64,000 nucleotides of DNA from NCBI GenBank assembly GCA_038734945.1, contig JAVYOA010000002.1:124001-188000 (forward strand), in the 5' to 3' direction. Origin of the DNA: Fervidicoccaceae archaeon (GTDB taxonomy: Archaea > Thermoproteota > Thermoprotei_A > Sulfolobales > Fervidicoccaceae). The notes under the pieces were generated by a model that was not told where the DNA came from, searched no databases, and was given only the letters and a program-made list of their open reading frames with translations. This document shows positions 63,267 through 64,000 of this stretch, piece by piece. The position numbers were made by a program, and so were the translations under genes. Position 1 is the stretch's first letter. Each line of letters opens with the position of its first letter.

Positions 63267-63689
63267 TTATATTTTCTCTAGAAAATCAAGCGAATAGGCT
63301 TTCTCCGCATCTTCCCTTGTAACTTTCACTCCTCCACTTTCCATTCTTGTTGCCGAATCTAAAGGTACAAGCCTCCATCCCTGCTTTCTATCGAAATATA
63401 CTGCTATTAATCCAATTGCGTTTGAGCCTGCCCTCTTTACCCATTCCAGAACCTTCTCGACCTGATGCTTTTCTATGTAAACAGCATTACTGCTTCTTCT
63501 CGTTTTCACTTCAATAACGAGGATCCTGTTGTTCTTTGCAGCTATTATGTCAGGCTGATAGGTTTTCTTTGCCTTGGCTCCGCTTGCTGGTGCCCTTATT
63601 GTTGCATAACCCATATCCCAGAGCTTCCTGACCAGATCCCTCTCCTTCTGAAATCCCCTTCTTCTGTTCTTTCTGTGATAGTCGCTCAT
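63267..63689 (-). CDS. hjc: Holliday junction resolvase Hjc
   Basis: A 140-residue nuclease that resolves four-way DNA junctions. The catalytic residues of the archaeal Hjc type are all visible: RRGFQKERDLVRKLWDMGY (first glutamate), RAPASGAKAKKTYQPDIIAA (serine and metal-binding aspartate) and LVIEVKTRR (E-x-K). The remainder is the dimer surface. The ATG at 63689 is three codons after a GTG; a TATA-like TTATTTTATA close to the start suggests a short or leaderless mRNA. Confidence 0.93.
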   Translation of the reverse strand: MSDYHRKNRRRGFQKERDLVRKLWDMGYATIRAPASGAKAKKTYQPDIIAAKNNRILVIEVKTRRSSNAVYIEKHQVEKVLEWVKRAGSNAIGLIAVYFDRKQGWRLVPLDSATRMESGGVKVTREDAEKAYSLDFLEKI

Positions 63690-63717
63690 TTTTTTCACAC
63701 TATAAAATAATTTTATG

Positions 63718-64000
63718 TTATTTTTGTTCCTGTTCTCTCTTTATCATTTCCTCTACTATATCATAGCCATATATAGCTTTAAGCTGCTCTCTTCCTTCCT
63801 TTGTAATCATTCTTGGAGACCATGGAGTTGATAAGTCTAACTCTACCCTAACATCTTTTGCCTCTGGGACTCTGTTCCTTATTTCGTCCTCCACGGCAGA
63901 AGATAAACTAGTCATTAGGGGACAAAAGGCTGTTGTTAGACCTAATCTTATGAAGACGTCTCCCTCGTCGCTTATTTTCAGTTCATAAATCAGGCCAAGA
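63718..64000 (-). CDS. MIP18/DUF59-family protein (5' end cut by window edge)
   Basis: The last 93 codons of a DUF59-type iron-sulfur assembly protein; the frame stays open to the right edge. The fragment begins LGLIYELKISDEGDVFIRLGL, followed by TTAFCPLMTSLSSAVEDEI with the conserved cysteine and DVRVELDLSTPWSPRMITKEG, the typical DLGLIY and W/P-rich signatures. An internal ATG at 63915 is not the true start, because the conserved part precedes it. Such proteins help insert iron-sulfur clusters; the C-terminal KREQEQK tail is basic. Confidence 0.88.
   Translation of the reverse strand, partial: LGLIYELKISDEGDVFIRLGLTTAFCPLMTSLSSAVEDEIRNRVPEAKDVRVELDLSTPWSPRMITKEGREQLKAIYGYDIVEEMIKREQEQK

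Overview
The window reads as chromosome of a hyperthermophilic crenarchaeon (Thermoproteota, class Thermoprotei; Desulfurococcales, Acidilobales or Fervidicoccales are the closest in style, but I cannot name the genus). The reasons are archaeal information-processing genes throughout (EF-2 with the diphthamide-loop histidine, exosome Rrp4/Rrp41/Rrp42, SBDS, KEOPS subunits, prefoldin beta, CDC48, Hjc, class I LysRS, PriL, TmcA), isoprenoid-lipid enzymes (GGPP synthase, geranylgeranyl reductase, UbiA-type DGGGP synthase), TATA-box promoters, frequent GTG/TTG starts and strong GGAGGTGA-type ribosome binding sites. Genes are very tightly packed, often with ATGA/GTGA overlaps. I see no insertion sequence, CRISPR array, phage or integrated element.

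Layout. 1-352: 5' part of a PLP-dependent decarboxylase cut by the left edge. 412-10299 (minus): an 11-gene complex I operon nuoABCDHIJKMLN without the NADH module NuoEFG. 10418-12628: EF-2. 12792-19791 (minus): a translation/RNA supercluster SBDS-Rrp4-Rrp41-Rrp42-eL43-Brix-Pcc1-KaiC-like-prefoldin beta-DUF3194-DHH. 19988-22724 (plus): eS24-eS31-Kae1-Bud32-ITPase, followed by a C/D box guide RNA I found in the convergent gap at 22743-22805. Then an ion transporter (minus), tRNA-Ile(GAT), and a UPF0147 protein.

24883-28522: divergently arranged etfBA (fixAB) and fixCX, together a complete FixABCX/EtfABCX set. It overlaps into priL, a HAD phosphatase and a pilin-like protein. 30811-38843: metallopeptidase-like protein, lipid genes, site-2 protease, protein disulfide oxidoreductase, a regulator, and a GPN-loop GTPase-AmrS-degenerate AmrS paralogue-DUF504 operon. 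39146-43332: an unknown cysteine-cluster protein, a two-part lipoate ligase, and LysRS. 43355-52464: A-ATPase stalk subunits C and H, TrmI, TmcA, CDC48 and an NfeD-protease/stomatin pair. 52676-64000: regulators, NAPRTase, two unknown proteins with phosphoglycerate mutase and NAD(P)HX repair enzyme, a PIN-PilT ATPase, AIM24, UbiA, a cysteine-free thioredoxin-like protein, Hjc, and a MIP18/DUF59 protein cut by the right edge.

How it fits together. The energy genes suggest a quinone-based respiratory chain in which complex I has no NADH dehydrogenase module, so ferredoxin or another carrier must feed it. The nearby FixABCX set could supply reduced ferredoxin while sending other electrons to quinone. 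This link is inference. The translation genes group tRNA modification (KEOPS, TmcA, TrmI), ribosome maturation (SBDS, Brix, guide RNA) and RNA decay (exosome). The most unusual items are the degenerate AmrS paralogue fused into the amrS operon, the guide RNA, the unknown four-cysteine protein, and a regulator gene whose only well-placed start is a non-standard ATA or CTG codon.
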